Part shown: one piece after another, positions 25,003 to 33,666 of the stretch
Layout of the letters: each line of letters starts with the position of its first letter
Numbering within the stretch: position 1 is the first letter of the stretch
From: Lachnospiraceae bacterium
GTDB taxonomy: Bacteria; Bacillota; Clostridia; Lachnospirales; Lachnospiraceae
Direction: 5' to 3'
DNA length: 47,394 nucleotides
NCBI GenBank assembly: GCA_017621815.1
Contig: JAGASK010000037.1
Span: 1 to 47,394 of the forward strand
Made by a program: the position numbers and the translations under genes
The notes under the pieces: generated by a model
What the model was told of the DNA's origin: nothing
Database searches by the model: none
What the model saw: the letters and a program-made list of their open reading frames with translations, nothing else

Positions 25003-28000
25003 CTAACTCTCCCGATATCCCTGTACCTTAAAAATCCAGCGGCCCATGCATTCCATCAGCTGTTCTATATTCAGCGGTTTTGTTATATGCTCATTCATTC
25101 CCGCTTTCCTGCTGGCAATCACATCTTCTGTAAAAGCATTGGCTGTCATTGCAATAATCGGTATTTTTTTTGCATCTTTACGGTTCAGCTTTCTGATAGC
25201 TTTCGTTGCCTGATGTCCATTCATTACCGGCATCTGTATATCCATAAAGATTAAGTCATAATACCATTCCTCTTTTTCGGCAAATTTCTCAAGCGCCTGT
25301 TTTCCATCCGCAGCATTCTCCACTACGACACCTGTACTTTTTATAATTTCCTCTGCAATTTCCCGGTTCAGTTCATTATCCTCTACCAGCAAAATTCTCT
25401 TACCGCTGAAATCATAATCCGAGTTGGTACCGGCAGCTGTCTCTTCCGTCTTATTCGCTTCTCCGGCAATCTTTTTCAAAAGATATGTTAAACGCGACTT
25501 AAACAATGGCTTTGCAATAAAACCGTCCACACCCGCCTGCCTGGCCTGTATTTCCACATTACTCCAGTCATAGGCGGACAGCATAATAATATGCACATTC
25601 TTACCTATCTTTTGTCTGATAGCCCGGGCCGTCTGAATGCCGTCCATATCCGGCATCTGCCAGTCCAGCATGACAGCAAAAAAGCCTTCTCCCGCTTCAT
25701 GGGCATCACAGACACGCTTTATGGCATCCTTTCCGCTGCGTACCCATTCTCCTTTCATGCCCATATCCTCTAAAAGAGTGCAGACCGCCTCACAGGCATT
25801 TTTATCATCATCCACCACCAGTACCGGCAGTCCGGCAAACTGCGTCATTTCCACAGTGTTGGTATTCTGCTGCTTCAGAAATACTGTTACAGTAAATTTA
25901 GAGCCTTCCCCTTCCTTGCTTTCTATGCTGATATCTCCGTTCATTATCTGAATAATATTCAGCGCAATCGTCATGCCAAGACCGGTGCCTTCAACCTTGC
26001 TGACACGGGAATCCTCCGCCCTGCTGAAAGGCTCAAATATCTGTTTCAGATATTCCTTAGACATTCCGATGCCATTGTCCTTGAATATGAATTCATAACA
26101 GCCATATCCGTAAGTCCTTGATGGCTTCTCGGACACTTCCACCTCTATTTTCCCGCCGGACGGCGTATATTTAACCGCATTTCCCAGAATATTCATGAAT
26201 ACCTGCTGAAGCCGCATTACATCCCCGATTACATTCTCATGTTCTACATTTACAGTATGGAATGTTACTTCATGCTGCCTTGCCTGTGCGGCTGACCGAA
26301 TCATTGTAAGGACATTCTGAACCAATTCCGTCAGATTAAATTCATCTTCTGCCAAGTCCATTTTTCCCGATTCAATTTTGCTCATGTCAAGAACTTCGTT
26401 AATCAATGCCAGAAGATGGTTTCCGGATATTGTAATTTTATTTAAGCAGTCGGATATTCTGTCAGTATCATCCAGGTGGGCAGCGGCTATCTGCGTCATG
26501 CCGATAATGGCATTCATAGGCGTCCTGATGTCATGGCTCATTTTAGATAAAAACTCACTCTTGGATGCATTCGCATGTATGGCAGCCTCATATGCCTCTT
26601 TCAGGCTTCTGCGCTCCCGTTCTTCTTTTTCTTTACTCTCTGTCACATCCTGCGCCACATACAAAGCTTTTGCCGGCTTCCCGTTTTTTTCTTCTGACAG
26701 AACCACTGTCGCACGAATCCAGCCATTCTCCTTCATGATTCCGTTTTTATGGTCAACCAGACGGTATTCAATGGCATAAATAGGATGTTCCCTGCTAAGT
26801 ACATTCTGCAGATTACTGCAGTTCATCTTCTGCAGATATTCTTCCCTGAAATCAGGATGAACAAAACGCTCTGCATAAACCTGAAAAGCTTCGGTGCAGT
26901 TTTGACTTGCCCTCAGCGCATTTCCAACCTCTTTTTTCTGAGTAACAGCCCGGAAAGTATTGTTTTCCAAATCCATATAATAAGTGGCGAAAAAAAGGCT
27001 GCTCATACTGTTTATGATATGATTTCTTTCCTTCTTCTCCCTGGAATCCGCTTCTTCCTTTAATTTTTCTTCAGTAATATCCCTGCACAGAATGTTAAGC
27101 ATAATTGTGCCGCCCCGACGCACAAAAACCGCATGCTCTTCCATCCAGGTATTTACAGGCATTCTGCACCGGAATTGATATCCTATTTCATCAAAATCCT
27201 CCACGGTCTCCGCCTTCCTGCGCAGACTTTCCAATGACAATAGCTTCAAAAAGCCTTCCCTGTCATCCTCGTGGATTATTTCTTCCGTTACCTTTTGCAC
27301 GTAATCTTCATAATTTCCGGTCTGAATCTTATCAAACCATGTATCTTCATTCAAATAAACACTTTCATAGGTACCTGTATCAAGATAAACCGTTTTCATA
27401 GAGCTGTATCTTGATTTAATAATAGCAGCCATACGTGCATCATTCTGATTACGCCTTATTTCCTGACGGGTACGCTCATCCACATCCTGAAGAGCCACAA
27501 TCACATACTGGCTTTCTTCATTATTTTCATAAAAGTGCGCCGTTGCGGATACATAACGATACTTTCCACCTATCCTGCACCTGCAGAGAACCTCTGCTTT
27601 TTTTTCTCTCTCTTCCCATGCCTTTTTTAAGGAATTCCATGAATAAGCCTGCAATAATTTTTCCCTGCAGTCCGGATGAAAATACTTTTCCGTCATCTCC
27701 AAAAGCAAATCATCCCATTGGGGAATTCCCGGGTGAATCATTTCCTTCATTTCTTCAGACACCCGCACCGGATTTACCGCTCCGGTGCGCAGGTCAATTA
27801 CATAAACTCCGAAATTCAGCTCTCCCAGGGATTTGATAATTTCCTGGTTGTGGATATTGATTTCCTCTGACTCCAAACCTTTTCGGTATACATCATGCAC
27901 ATCCTTAACATACAGCATAACTGTCTGGTTGTTTTCAGTATAATTAAGATCCGGAACCACTTCCATTGTATGCCATCTGAAGCCTCTTCCTTCTTTATAT

Positions 28001-28578
28001 CTGTATGTACAGATGACCATTCCTTTTCCGTTTTTAAGTTCTTCTTTCAGATGCTCTATTCTGGTAAACTTTCTGAAACGCTCTATGTCATTATAATATA
28101 TTTTTTCTTCATCAATAATTTCTCTGAACCATTGTGTCAGAGTCTGCCGCTGGGGCCTTAAGCCGCCACTTCTTTCCTGACCCATTCTTACTATTTCAAA
28201 GCTGTCAGCAGTCAGATTACCTTTCAGTATTTTATCATATGTATAACTGGCTACATCTGCATGGGGCGTTACGGCAACTGAAAAAGCCGGAATTTCATCC
28301 TGCCACATAATTCTGGTAGCCACAATATCAACTACCTTTCCAAAGGGATCGTCATAATTGATTGAGCGGCTTTCTTTCCTGTTTCCAATAGTCAGAAGCG
28401 GACAATTAGAACAGCTTCCTGCCCATAATTCATGGCACACCATACCTAATTGAATATCAGGAGCCACTTCCTTAACTCTCTTATTAAAATATAAGATCTG
28501 ATGGTTATCTTCCCTTATCACATAGATTCCCGTCATTTCCAGAGAATCTAAAATATTTTCATAATCTCTTGTCTCCAC
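25003..28578 (-). CDS. Multi-PAS hybrid sensor histidine kinase with two receiver domains
   Basis: This 1191-residue protein has no membrane helix. The N-terminal two thirds contain several PAS-like modules (about residues 5-105, 120-230, 245-370, 390-505 and 520-650). A HisKA domain follows (FLSKMSHDIRTPMNAIIGM, His682), then HATPase_c (NILGNAVKYTP; KDNGIGMS; GTGLGMTIA) and two receiver domains with Asp972 (MLDWQMPDMDG) and Asp1113 (FMDIQMPVMNG). No output or HPt domain is present. The first PAS has three cysteines, C48, C56 and C59 in CHELWAGSCSNCP, which could bind a metal, Fe-S cluster or heme. It is monocistronic and divergent from the DUF4474 gene. The signal is unknown. Confidence 0.92.
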   Translation of the reverse strand: METRDYENILDSLEMTGIYVIREDNHQILYFNKRVKEVAPDIQLGMVCHELWAGSCSNCPLLTIGNRKESRSINYDDPFGKVVDIVATRIMWQDEIPAFSVAVTPHADVASYTYDKILKGNLTADSFEIVRMGQERSGGLRPQRQTLTQWFREIIDEEKIYYNDIERFRKFTRIEHLKEELKNGKGMVICTYRYKEGRGFRWHTMEVVPDLNYTENNQTVMLYVKDVHDVYRKGLESEEINIHNQEIIKSLGELNFGVYVIDLRTGAVNPVRVSEEMKEMIHPGIPQWDDLLLEMTEKYFHPDCREKLLQAYSWNSLKKAWEEREKKAEVLCRCRIGGKYRYVSATAHFYENNEESQYVIVALQDVDERTRQEIRRNQNDARMAAIIKSRYSSMKTVYLDTGTYESVYLNEDTWFDKIQTGNYEDYVQKVTEEIIHEDDREGFLKLLSLESLRRKAETVEDFDEIGYQFRCRMPVNTWMEEHAVFVRRGGTIMLNILCRDITEEKLKEEADSREKKERNHIINSMSSLFFATYYMDLENNTFRAVTQKKEVGNALRASQNCTEAFQVYAERFVHPDFREEYLQKMNCSNLQNVLSREHPIYAIEYRLVDHKNGIMKENGWIRATVVLSEEKNGKPAKALYVAQDVTESKEKEERERRSLKEAYEAAIHANASKSEFLSKMSHDIRTPMNAIIGMTQIAAAHLDDTDRISDCLNKITISGNHLLALINEVLDMSKIESGKMDLAEDEFNLTELVQNVLTMIRSAAQARQHEVTFHTVNVEHENVIGDVMRLQQVFMNILGNAVKYTPSGGKIEVEVSEKPSRTYGYGCYEFIFKDNGIGMSKEYLKQIFEPFSRAEDSRVSKVEGTGLGMTIALNIIQIMNGDISIESKEGEGSKFTVTVFLKQQNTNTVEMTQFAGLPVLVVDDDKNACEAVCTLLEDMGMKGEWVRSGKDAIKRVCDAHEAGEGFFAVMLDWQMPDMDGIQTARAIRQKIGKNVHIIMLSAYDWSNVEIQARQAGVDGFIAKPLFKSRLTYLLKKIAGEANKTEETAAGTNSDYDFSGKRILLVEDNELNREIAEEIIKSTGVVVENAADGKQALEKFAEKEEWYYDLIFMDIQMPVMNGHQATKAIRKLNRKDAKKIPIIAMTANAFTEDVIASRKAGMNEHITKPLNIEQLMECMGRWIFKVQGYRES

Positions 28579-28626
28579 GGTTATCCTCTCCTATATGCAC
28601 ATTAATATGTTAGTTGCATCTGCTTA

Positions 28627-28656
28627 ATTCTAGCACAGAGTAACTGTGGAATTCAA
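28627..28656 (-). promoter_or_regulatory. Promoter of the hybrid kinase gene with embedded dyad
   Basis: On the minus strand TTGAAT (28651-28656) and TAGAAT (28627-28632) are 18 bases apart. The spacer contains the inverted repeat CACAG-AGTAA-CTGTG (28634-28648), which could be a regulator site. Confidence 0.55.
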
Positions 28657-28786
28657 TGTTAACGCCCCAATATTCTGGAAATTACCTGATATTCCCTACA
28701 TAATAATTATCTTCTGCAGCCGCTCCTGAACTTTTTGCTTTCGCAAATCATAAGATATCATAAACCGTTTTAAAAGGAATCTGTAT

Positions 28787-29689
28787 ATGTATTTATTTTT
28801 CGGCTTCTTTTTTCTGATTCTTCTGCTCTTCTTTTGCATCAATCGCTGGCGCAGAAAAAAGATTATCAAAAAGGTCTGCTCTTTGTGCATGGACGAAAAA
28901 TGCAGAATTTTAAATGATCTGATTCAGCCTTTTGGTTATTCCTATATACTCTCACAGGACATTTTTACTTCCCGCACAGATGCCTGGCAGAGAGAATTCG
29001 GATACTGCGCACTTTATGACAAAGCTGCCTCTCACTTTAACATGATTTTTGACTGTCTTCCTGTTTATTTTAATTATCAGGGAAGAACATGGCTTATGGA
29101 ATTCTGGAAAGGACAGTATGGTATCAATACCGGCTGTGAAATCGGGATTTATTATGCAGACCGCATATTAAATGAAAGCGAATTGGAACACACCCTTTTC
29201 CAATGTGTGAACAACGAAAATATGCTAAAATTGTCTCTTACTTTGTACAGGGAAAATACCAATATCGCACATCTCAGTGCAAGGCATTGGTGGCTTACCG
29301 CCTTTGACATGGGATGCTTTTCCTATCCTTCGGAATTGTCCTTACACGCTTCTATTACCTTTCCTTCCACTGAAATGGCAGATGCCTTTGCAGGCGGGCT
29401 TATAAAGGCAGGATACTGCCGCAGTGATATCTGCGTCTGTCACTGCACTGTGGCTTTTACCTTTGCATCTTCAAGACAGAAAAACAGCGCGTTTCACAGG
29501 TTCAGGATTCAAATCACCCAGGAAATCAACCGCTTTTGGTGCAAAGTATACCTTTTTGTTACCAGACCTTTTTGCCTGTCTATAGACAGAATCCTGTATT
29601 TATACTACTATCTGCCTTTTGCCTTCCGCAAAATGCTCCGCATCAGAAAGTATAAAAAATATAAACCCGGCAGGGGGAAGGCAATATGA
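28787..29689 (+). CDS. DUF4474 membrane-anchored protein
   Basis: The 300-residue protein starts with a strong membrane anchor (residues 1-18), then basic residues, then a large domain with the DUF4474 hallmark WKGQYGINTGCEIGIYY near residue 108. A second hydrophobic patch lies near the C-terminus (LYLYYYLPFAF). DUF4474 is largely confined to Clostridia and has no known function. AGGA lies eight bases before the ATG. The stop overlaps the phosphoesterase start by four bases, so the two are coupled. Confidence 0.75.
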   Translation: MYLFFGFFFLILLLFFCINRWRRKKIIKKVCSLCMDEKCRILNDLIQPFGYSYILSQDIFTSRTDAWQREFGYCALYDKAASHFNMIFDCLPVYFNYQGRTWLMEFWKGQYGINTGCEIGIYYADRILNESELEHTLFQCVNNENMLKLSLTLYRENTNIAHLSARHWWLTAFDMGCFSYPSELSLHASITFPSTEMADAFAGGLIKAGYCRSDICVCHCTVAFTFASSRQKNSAFHRFRIQITQEINRFWCKVYLFVTRPFCLSIDRILYLYYYLPFAFRKMLRIRKYKKYKPGRGKAI

Positions 29690-30585
29690 GTTATTATTCA
29701 CGTCTTAACAAGTCATTTGAGGGAGCACTTAGGCTCCCTTTGAACAACTGCACAAAATATATTCTCATCAGCGACTGTCACCGGGGAATGGGAACTTCAA
29801 ATGATAATTTTCTTAAAAACCAAAATCTGTATTTTGCCGCCCTGCAGCATTATTACAAATCCGGCTATACCTATATTGAACTGGGCGACGGTGATGAATT
29901 ATGGGAAAACCGCAAAATGAAACAGATAATCGAAGCACACAGTGACGTATTCCGGCTTCTGTCATGCTTCTATGGGCAAGGACGCCTCCATATGCTTTAC
30001 GGCAATCACGACATGATAAAAAAAGACAGCCGCAGCGCTGTCAAAAACTGCAGCACTTACCCCTGCTGCTGCGGAAATAATCCTTATCTGGAGAACCAGC
30101 CTCTTTTTCCGGATATTAAATTTCATTCCGGTATCATTCTGGAAAATACCTCTGTTCCGGACGCAAAGGACATCTATCTGACCCATGGCCATCAGGCTGA
30201 TTTATTTAATTCCATCCTTTGGCGTCTTTCCCGCTTTCTTGTGAGATATTTCTGGAAACCTCTGGAGCGCTATGGTGTTCTGGACCCGACCAGCGCCGCC
30301 AAAAATTATACAAGAAAGGAAAAAACAGAAAAGAAACTTCATCGCTGGGCAGAGCAGGAAAATCACATTCTGATTACAGGCCACACCCACCGTCCCACTC
30401 TTTCTGCTTCAGACCCATTTTACTATAACAGCGGAAGCTGCGTTCATCCTTACTGCATCACCTGTCTTGAAATTGAACACCTGCACATCAGCCTGGTAAA
30501 ATGGACCCTGGCAGCAAGACCTGATATGAGTCTCTATGTATCCAGAGAACTCCTGTCCGGTCCTGTGCCGCTTTATCCTGTATAA
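29686..30585 (+). CDS. Calcineurin-like metallophosphoesterase
   Basis: The 299-residue enzyme shows the five metal-binding blocks of the family in order: SDCHRG near residue 28, LGDGDELWEN near residue 65, YGNHDM, THGHQAD and GHTHRP. The second block reads GDGDE in place of the usual GDxxD, as in some LpxH-like hydrolases. It probably hydrolyses a phosphate mono- or diester. Substrate is unknown. The ATG overlaps the DUF4474 stop. The stop is only 3 bases from the stop of the convergent YetF-like gene, with no terminator between. Confidence 0.85.
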   Translation: MSYYSRLNKSFEGALRLPLNNCTKYILISDCHRGMGTSNDNFLKNQNLYFAALQHYYKSGYTYIELGDGDELWENRKMKQIIEAHSDVFRLLSCFYGQGRLHMLYGNHDMIKKDSRSAVKNCSTYPCCCGNNPYLENQPLFPDIKFHSGIILENTSVPDAKDIYLTHGHQADLFNSILWRLSRFLVRYFWKPLERYGVLDPTSAAKNYTRKEKTEKKLHRWAEQENHILITGHTHRPTLSASDPFYYNSGSCVHPYCITCLEIEHLHISLVKWTLAARPDMSLYVSRELLSGPVPLYPV

Positions 30586-30588
30586 CTT

Positions 30589-31299
30589 TTACATCAGGAC
30601 ATCCTTCGCTTCCTTTTTATTCTCCTTCAGGTAAACTGTCACCTGATTGGATGCATCGCAGGTAGCCAGAAGTACATCCTCTATTTTCTTTGCGCCCTGC
30701 CCCTTAATCTGATTCTGCAGCCATTTTTCATCATTGCCGGTATGCTCAAGATTCTTCCTCATTACTTTACCATCTAAAATCACATTTGCCACAAGATAAT
30801 CCTGCTGAGGCGACAGCTGCATATCTGAGGGAGTTACCGGACGGTCAGATGCCTTGGGAAGAAAACTGATTTTTCCGTTTCCCTCCAATATTGCAGTCTC
30901 AATCTTTGATACATCGAAATATCCGTTTACGCGGCACTGCATCAGGAATTCCGTCACATCAATTTTAGCCTTTTTCAAATTCTCACGATAAAGCTCCCCG
31001 TTTTTTAAGAGCACAAGGGGCGTTCCTTCAATCACCTTCCGAGCCTTAACGGATTTCATGGAAAGCCATGAAAGGAAAAGCGCCGTCAAAGCATAAACAA
31101 TCATGGCTGTCAGCGGCTGCACAAAATTATTTTCCAGTGAAGTGGCCATTTCCGCCGCAATAGAACCTATTGTAATTCCGATAATGTAATCAAACATGCT
31201 CATTTGGGACAGTTCCCTGTATCCCATCAATTTCGTCAAAATAAAAATTGCTATAATAGAGCCTAAGGAAAGTGCAATAATGTAAAGTACTTCTGTCAT
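30589..31299 (-). CDS. DUF421 (YetF-type) membrane protein
   Basis: The 236-residue protein has three N-terminal membrane helices (to about residue 80), including KLMGYRELSQMSMFDYIIGITIGS, the family hallmark, followed by two small cytoplasmic alpha/beta domains (from LVLLKNGELYRENLKK onward). YetF-type proteins are widespread in Firmicutes and several are linked to sporulation; the molecular role is unclear. AAGGAGG lies five bases before the ATG at 31299. It appears to be monocistronic. Confidence 0.85.
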   Translation of the reverse strand: MTEVLYIIALSLGSIIAIFILTKLMGYRELSQMSMFDYIIGITIGSIAAEMATSLENNFVQPLTAMIVYALTALFLSWLSMKSVKARKVIEGTPLVLLKNGELYRENLKKAKIDVTEFLMQCRVNGYFDVSKIETAILEGNGKISFLPKASDRPVTPSDMQLSPQQDYLVANVILDGKVMRKNLEHTGNDEKWLQNQIKGQGAKKIEDVLLATCDASNQVTVYLKENKKEAKDVLM

Positions 31300-31431
31300 A
31301 AAGCCTCCTTGAATTTCCAATCACTTTCCTTTATCTTGCCAAGATTTTTCATTTTTATTCTTTATGCTTTTTAATTCATCTCCTCCGCAGTTCGCTGCCT
31401 GCGCTTTTCATCAATTTTACTTTATAAACTA

Positions 31432-32289
31432 TCATCTGTCTGCGGCCCGGTATTCTCTGGGAGATACTCCTACATGTTTTGAAAACAGCCTGCTGAAATA
31501 TAACGGATTGTCATATCCAATCATTACACTGATTTCACCTATTGTGCAGTCTGTTGTTTTCAGCAGATTCATCGCATGGTTAAGGCGGATGTCTATGAGA
31601 AATTGAAGCGGAGTATTGCCTGTGTATTTCCTGAATGCTCTCAGCAGAGAGCTGGAACTTAAGTAATTCTCCCTGGCATATCTTTCCATCACGAATTCAT
31701 CACTGTAATGCTCCTTCAGATACCGGATAAGCTTCTCAATTTCCTCCGGAATTACTGCGTTCCCGGAATTCTTATGCATTTCATTGGCCCTGCTGATTTC
31801 TATCATTAATTGGCGGAACTGCAAGGCAGCCATTTCCTCCGCATACAGATTATCTGCTTGAAGCTCTGATGTGATTTTTCTGAAAATGCGAATATATTCC
31901 GCATGAAATCCGGCATAATAAATATGATGGTTATTCATCATGTTTGCTTTTTTTAAAAGTTCTTTTACCGCCGCCCCTGTAAAATGAATCCAATAGATAT
32001 CGGCATTGTCCTTGCCGTAAAATGCATATTTCTGATATTCTCTTGGCCTGTAAAGAACGAAATAACCTGCACTTACTATTGTTTCCTTCTGGTTTTCCTT
32101 AAAGAAAAAATGGGCTTTCCCTGAAGCAATATAAATAATCAGATAATCAATTCTTCCCTTCGGCCTTGTAACAGGAAGCGCAGCCTTCCCCGACAGATTA
32201 TAATTTCCGGAGGCAATTATTTTGACCGGAATTGTCCTGTCCATGACTCCTCCGGGCTTTTGGTAGGGATCTGCATAATTCATAAACAT
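31432..32289 (-). CDS. AraC-family transcriptional regulator
   Basis: The protein has about 285 residues with an N-terminal cupin-like sugar-binding domain and a C-terminal pair of HTH motifs (YLSSSSLLRAFRKYTGNTPLQ; TIGEISVMIGYDNPLYFSR) ending in GVSPREYR. Two starts are possible. The ATG at 32289 follows GGAG by seven bases. A second ATG at 32244 follows GGAGGAG by a shorter gap. I prefer the first. It is divergent from the beta-helix gene, and the intergenic region has a perfect inverted repeat, so it most likely activates that gene in response to a carbohydrate. Confidence 0.9.
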   Translation of the reverse strand: MFMNYADPYQKPGGVMDRTIPVKIIASGNYNLSGKAALPVTRPKGRIDYLIIYIASGKAHFFFKENQKETIVSAGYFVLYRPREYQKYAFYGKDNADIYWIHFTGAAVKELLKKANMMNNHHIYYAGFHAEYIRIFRKITSELQADNLYAEEMAALQFRQLMIEISRANEMHKNSGNAVIPEEIEKLIRYLKEHYSDEFVMERYARENYLSSSSLLRAFRKYTGNTPLQFLIDIRLNHAMNLLKTTDCTIGEISVMIGYDNPLYFSRLFSKHVGVSPREYRAADR

Positions 32290-32357
32290 AAGCAATCTCC
32301 ATTTGACGATTTTATGCATATATCTTACTAAAATGTCTATAGCCTGTAAATATACTT

Positions 32358-32382
32358 TTTTATTAGAATTTATCTAATAAAA
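32358..32382. promoter_or_regulatory. Inverted repeat between AraC regulator and beta-helix gene
   Basis: TTTTATTAGA (32358-32367) and TCTAATAAAA (32373-32382) are perfect 10-base arms around ATTTA. The site lies midway between the two divergent start codons and is a candidate operator. A smaller dyad, CCTGAAATCAGG, follows at 32383. Confidence 0.55.
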
Positions 32383-32448
32383 CCTGAAATCAGGGCAAAA
32401 GTTTCATACAAAAATTTACTAAAAATGTGCATGACAAGGAGGTATCGT

Positions 32449-33546
32449 ATGGAAACTATATTTAATGTATTGGATTATGGTGCAGCCGCTGACGGCAAGA
32501 CTGATTGCACGGGGGCATTTCAGCTTGCACTTGATAAAGCCGGCGAATGTATGGGGAAGGTAGTGATTCCACCGGGAAAATATGCAGTCGGACAACTTAA
32601 GGCAAAGGGACTCGGCATTTCTATCCAGGGAACCTCCGCCTATTCTTACAGAAGCGACGGCGGCACAGTGCTTTTATTGAATGATGACAGTGCGGACTGT
32701 ATGATTGACATTTCAGGGGCATTTGGCTGCTCTATCAGGGGCATCTGCATGGACGGACGCGGATTGGGCGATTCAAAGGCGCATCCCATTCACGGAATTA
32801 AATTATATTGGGACGAATACAATGGCGGCGGCGAGGAGGATAACCCGCGTATTGATGAATGCCGTATAGGCAATTTTTCAGGAGACGGAATTCATCTTGA
32901 ACATGCCTGGTGCTTTTCTGTCAGACATTCTATGATACATCATAACGGAAGAAATGGCTTATTCATTTCAGGATGGGACGGCTTTGTGCTGGATAACTGG
33001 TTCTCCCTGAATTCCGGTTGGGGTATCAGAGGCGGAGAGGTTTCCGCTTCCATAACAATAACAGGCAACAGAGTAGAATGGAATCATTTGGGCGGTTTCC
33101 ATTTTCCCTATGGAGACAGCTATAACATCACAGGCAATTTCTTTGACCGGAGCTTTGGCCCGGCATTATCCTTGGGAGGCAGCCAGAATGTTTCCCTTGT
33201 AACCATAACCGGAAATATTTTCAGAAGGTCTGGCGCTTACACAGACGTCTGCCATAGTGATGAATTTGACAACTGTCATGTGAAATTGCAGAATTGCTCC
33301 GATGTAACAATGCTCGGCAATACTATGCGGGTCGGAAAAAATGACGGCGGCGGCGGTGTTCTCTCACCCGATTACGGTTTCATCATCAGAAATTGCCATG
33401 AATGCATTATCAAGGACAACACCATGATGACAGGCGCCTTAAAAGAACTTATTATTGCAGAAGATAACAAAAACTGCATTATCCGCGATAATATCGGAAC
33501 TCTTTCAGACGAAAACTGGTCCACCGGCTCCGAGCTGCTGAACTAA
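32449..33546 (+). CDS. Right-handed beta-helix protein, pectate-lyase/glycosidase-like
   Basis: The 365-residue product starts directly with the pectate-lyase-superfamily signature FNVLDYGAAADGKTDCTGAF (PF12708-type), followed by repeated short beta-helix turns (GNRVEWN, GNFFDRS, GNIFRRS, GNTMRVG, DNTMMTG). Related proteins cleave or isomerise acidic polysaccharides or plant glycans. No signal peptide is present, which suggests action on imported oligosaccharides in the cytoplasm. AAGGAGG precedes the ATG at 32449. The divergent AraC regulator is its likely activator. The catalytic residues cannot be fixed by eye. Confidence 0.75.
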   Translation: METIFNVLDYGAAADGKTDCTGAFQLALDKAGECMGKVVIPPGKYAVGQLKAKGLGISIQGTSAYSYRSDGGTVLLLNDDSADCMIDISGAFGCSIRGICMDGRGLGDSKAHPIHGIKLYWDEYNGGGEEDNPRIDECRIGNFSGDGIHLEHAWCFSVRHSMIHHNGRNGLFISGWDGFVLDNWFSLNSGWGIRGGEVSASITITGNRVEWNHLGGFHFPYGDSYNITGNFFDRSFGPALSLGGSQNVSLVTITGNIFRRSGAYTDVCHSDEFDNCHVKLQNCSDVTMLGNTMRVGKNDGGGGVLSPDYGFIIRNCHECIIKDNTMMTGALKELIIAEDNKNCIIRDNIGTLSDENWSTGSELLN

Positions 33547-33600
33547 TGTAAATTTATCCGCATTTATACTATAATAGTCTATTATCAAGAAAAAATAACA

Positions 33601-33641
33601 CCGTCCGTATTTGATGTTTATGCTATATCAAATGCGGACGG
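33601..33641. terminator. Terminator hairpin after the beta-helix gene
   Basis: CCGTCCGTATTTGAT (33601-33615) pairs with ATCAAATGCGGACGG (33627-33641), a 15-bp stem with one G-T pair, followed by TATTTTCAG on the plus strand. It is shared by the convergent 426-residue gene, whose minus-strand reading gives a TGTTATTTTTTC tract. Confidence 0.85.
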
Positions 33642-33666
33642 TATTTTCAGTGTTTTCATGTTGCAA

